A stretch of DNA of 64,000 bases from positions 28,716,590 to 28,780,589 of the forward strand of contig CM060180.1 of assembly GCA_030549775.1 (NCBI GenBank), written 5' to 3'. The notes below the pieces were generated by a model. The model was not told where the DNA came from, did not search any database, and was given only the letters and a program-made list of their open reading frames with translations. A program made the position numbers and the translations under genes. Source of the DNA: Tamarix chinensis. Its lineage: Eukaryota > Streptophyta > Magnoliopsida > Caryophyllales > Tamaricaceae. The stretch's first letter is position 1, and each line of letters begins with the position of its first letter. Shown piece by piece: positions 60,739 to 64,000 of the stretch.

Positions 60739-63260
60739 AGGCTAGTTAATGTATCTTTGAGATCATCTCTAGAGTTATTTTCTTAGGCCGCATCCTATTC
60801 TTGTTTATCCAAGTAGTCCAACATAGATCAGCTTTATCCCTTAGTAAAGTAAAATTGATAATATAAATTTTGTTCGGGATCTCATCTCTTCTTTCATAAT
60901 GAAGAGAGGTTGTATAAAGGTAATGGTGATCAAGATTAATCTTTCTAAGGCCTATGATTGCCTTACCAGGGATCTTATTTGTAATACTCTAGAGTATATT
61001 AGTTTTTTGTAGACTTATCTCTCTATCATTATGCACATTGTCAACTCCTTATCTTTTCATACTGTGAGGAATAGGGAAATATCCAAATTTTATTGTCATC
61101 CCAAGGTACTCATTAGTGCAATCTGTTGAGTCTGTATATTTTTGATCTTTGCATGGAGTGCTTATTTCAAATTATTAATGTGATAATTAGTAATGGTGAA
61201 TGAAAGGTTATTTTGACTAATGAGTATGTGCCTAATATCTCTTATGCTTTTTTTGTAGGTGATTTGATTTTTTTTCTTAGGCTACTAAGCAATAGATGCA
61301 ACTTATAACAAGCCTTCTAAAGAATTTTGGTTACAAACCCGGACTAGTTATTAATTAGTAAAAATTCCTCCTTTTTTTTTGCTCCTTTAACAATGATAGC
61401 CAACATAGGTTAATAATTTAATATATTGGTGGTATGATATTGTTCGATAATATTGACATGTATTTGGGATCATATATCTCCACAGGTGAAGCTAGAAATG
61501 ACGAATTTCATTTTCTAATTGAAATGGTCCAAGATAGACTCTCTATTTGGAAAAGTAAATACTTTTCGTTTTTTGGTCGGGTAACGCTAGCCAAGGTGGT
61601 CTTGACCGGCATACCTGGGTACACATCTCAATTTTGTGTTTTAGGTGTGTGTAATGAGTTGGATGGTGTAGTTTGAATATTTATTTGGAGTGGTAATTGT
61701 ATACACCACAATATATGATGGATTTCATGGGAACAATTATGCATGTCAAAAGTTTTGGATGTTTTTGGGCTTCAAATAGAAAAATAGGTAAGTGTTTCTT
61801 TAATGAGGAATATTGGGTGGTAATTGTTATATGATGAGGAGGTATTATGGGTTGAAGTTATCAAGGAAAAATATTTCATTCAAGGGAGGGAATTAATACC
61901 AATTCAAAAATGCATTGATGTATAATGGTGTTAAAATCTCTTAAATATGGACTAGAGCTCATTCAATGAGTTGCTATTTGGAATGTTGGTAATGGTTTAA
62001 CTATTCAAATTTAGAGAGATCCTTGAGTTTATAAGAAATCACTTATAGGCCTTGAAGTTTGGCTAATTGATTATGTAGAGCTTGAATGCTAAGTTTCTAA
62101 GTATTAGTCCCATGATAGAGCATGGTTATGGGAGTAAGTTTGCTCATTTATTGCCTCATTAAATTATCTTACACATTACTAGTACTCCATGATCTCCTAA
62201 TCATGAGGGAATTAATAAAGTTGTGTGTTTAAATCACTCCTTTGGAAAATATATTGTAGCTTTAAGCTATAACATATTAGTGCATGTTGAGACAAATGGC
62301 ACTAATTTTGCATGGAGGCTAGTGTAGTACCATAGGGGTCAAGGAGATGATAAGATCATTCTTGTGGCGATCAAATCTAAATAGTTTGCATACTAAAGAG
62401 CAACATGTTAAGATAGGACTCACTATGGATAGTGGTTGTGAGAGATGCTTGATTGATGTGGAGGGTATTGTTCAAGTCCTTTGTCATTACGAGATAGCAG
62501 AACATGTATGGTGACAACTATTACTAATTTGAAAAGGTGATGAGTTCTTTAGAAGGGATTTTTGGGGTTAGATGGATTCCAACCAAAACAAAGCTATCAT
62601 GACTATGCATAGTGTTCTATGGAATATCTTGTTAAGTGTCTCAAGTTGGTAGTTACGGAAATGGAGATGCCAACATGTTTTTAAAGGCAAATCAATCCCA
62701 TTTGGAGCCTTAATTTTCCTTATCAAGAAATCAAAGGAAATAATCAAGGCTTAGAATAAATTTAGTTTTTTTTTAAATTGATATTTATTCAGATATGAGG
62801 TCCCTATGTTGGATGCTAACACCTCAGGGTTAAGTTAAACTTAATGTTGGCAGTTGTGTTACCTGAAACTCAGGTATGACTAGTATTGGAGGTTTAATGA
62901 GAGACATTGATGGTGGTTAGATCCATGCATTTGTGTCAACAATTAGCATAACTTAAACTTTGTTAGTTGAGGTTTGGGCTATCTGAATAGGTTTAAATAT
63001 TACAATGAGGGCTAGTTTTACACGACTTTACATAGAGTTTGACTCAAGAACTATTATTTACCTAATTAGTGATGAGTGTTCCCTTGAGTTGTGCAGATTC
63101 TACCACCATTTTTGATTAGTGAGGATTACTCGGTACTTTTCAAGAGTATTGCTTAGATTAAGTGTGCAGACACCTTAGTCAAACTCACATTAGATTTTCC
63201 TATTGACACAAATTAGTTTAGCACTCCCTCTATGGAGTTTATTTATATTTTGTGTGTGTG
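60739..63260 (+). pseudogene. LINE relic, piece 3 of 3 (RT, zf-RVT-like region, RNase H)
   Basis: Readable motifs in order are INLSKAYDCLTRDLICNTLE (RT palm start, D kept), YLGSYISTGEARNDEFHFL then DRLSIWKSKYFSFFGRVTLA near 61434-61676, a thumb/C-terminal region, and an RNase H domain at about 62830-63110 (NSGMTSIGGLMRDIDGG, LLVEVWAIWIGLNI, EFDSRT). Stops and frame changes are frequent. The order and an RNase H domain fit plant L1-clade LINEs. The 3' limit is approximate; no clear poly(A) tail. Confidence 0.85.
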
Positions 63261-64000
63261 TGTGTGAGGACTCCATAGGAATTTTGTCACCTTGTTATTA
63301 ATATATATTTCATAAGTAATAATGTGCATAATCATGGTTTCTTCGATCCAAATCGATTAAAATCTTAATGTGACATGATGCAAAATATAAGTGGTATTTA
63401 TTTAATTTTTCCACTCTTCTAACCTAATAATTTACAAGCTTGACCCATGGACTTTTAGATCTTTATCCTATCAAACCAAATTTATTCTAATTATACATCC
63501 ATATATTTGTTATATTTTAGGTAAACATATTTTTGTTTTTGTTTGAGTCATTTATAATAAAATAAATAATGTAACATCATTAATGCACACATTTATTGTC
63601 TATTTAATATACATTTATACTTTGTTTCTTATTTACCTAATTTGCTAAATTTAATTTGTATCCTTATTTACAATCTAAAAGTTTGTAATTTTCTTGATTT
63701 TGCATACGTTTTTGCAATTCACCTAATTTGCTCTAATTATACTTTGCTTCTTACTTGTCTAATTTGCTAGATGATAAATCTAAAAGTTTGTAATTTGGCA
63801 TCTGATTCTGCAATAAAGTTAACAAATGACGAGATTTTTTTGTAATCATTCCTAATTTTCCTAAAATATTATGTGTTGTGGTGTCTTCCTCTTTGGCATT
63901 CCAATAGTTTTTTCACAATAGATTGTTGTGCCTCAAGCTCTCAACTAGGTATTAAAATGCTTCTTTTTCATTTCTAATTTCTACCTGTTTGAATGTTGAT
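63261..64000. other. AT-rich flank, no gene seen
   Basis: No open frame of note and no recognisable repeat end. A TTTGCTAAAT / CTAATTTGCT phrase recurs around 63640-63775. This may include the LINE 3' tail and host DNA. Confidence 0.5.

Overview
The window is nuclear DNA from a flowering plant, most likely a eudicot. It has intron-split genes with GT..AG junctions, a plastid-targeted desaturase, a plant class II formin, and a dense load of plant transposons (Stowaway and hAT-like MITEs, LINE, LTR elements). Only three genes could be supported. No tRNA, rRNA, CRISPR or prokaryotic feature was recognised.

Genes. (1) At the left edge, minus strand, lies the 5' part of a class II formin (1-5216). 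It has a PTEN-like domain with a degenerate P-loop, a C2 domain and a long proline-rich FH1; the FH2 part lies outside the window. (2) FAD6, the plastid omega-6 (oleate) desaturase, is at 32924-35204 on the plus strand, with eight exons and all three histidine boxes. (3) A BTB/POZ (T1-type) protein with a beta-propeller-like C-terminal half, resembling At4g30940, is at 35825-37219 on the minus strand. FAD6 and the BTB gene converge tail to tail, 620 bp apart. In Arabidopsis the corresponding locus numbers, At4g30950 and At4g30940, are also neighbours, so this looks like conserved gene order.

Transposon landscape. From 9.2 to 24.1 kb there are large coding-free elements with TG..CA ends, best read as giant solo LTRs or LARD-like elements. 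Element D (9245-15282, plus) has a perfect 5-bp target duplication. Element E (15297-21002) is a related copy in inverted orientation, 14 bp away. Element F (to 24124) is truncated. D and E share a two-block, three-unit array built on a CCGGTGGAYCGG / CCACTATTAT motif, and F carries a relic of it.

From 46.7 to 63.3 kb a decayed L1-type LINE (ORF1, endonuclease, RT, RNase H) is cut into three pieces by insertions. Element B (47644-54928, target duplication AAAAG) is itself hit six bases from its end by element A (47650-51154, target duplication GTAAC). Element C (57217-60733) sits inside the RT sequence; removing it with one copy of its target duplication restores the LINE reading frame. Smaller elements include Stowaway-like MITEs (one about 170 bp upstream of the FAD6 start), hAT-like MITEs, a small solo LTR (25912-26287), a gag relic (27.6-28.5 kb) and several degenerate minisatellites.

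The three genes do unrelated jobs: actin nucleation, plastid lipid desaturation, and a putative ubiquitin-ligase adaptor or scaffold. The rest is a layered record of insertion, recombination and tandem-repeat growth.
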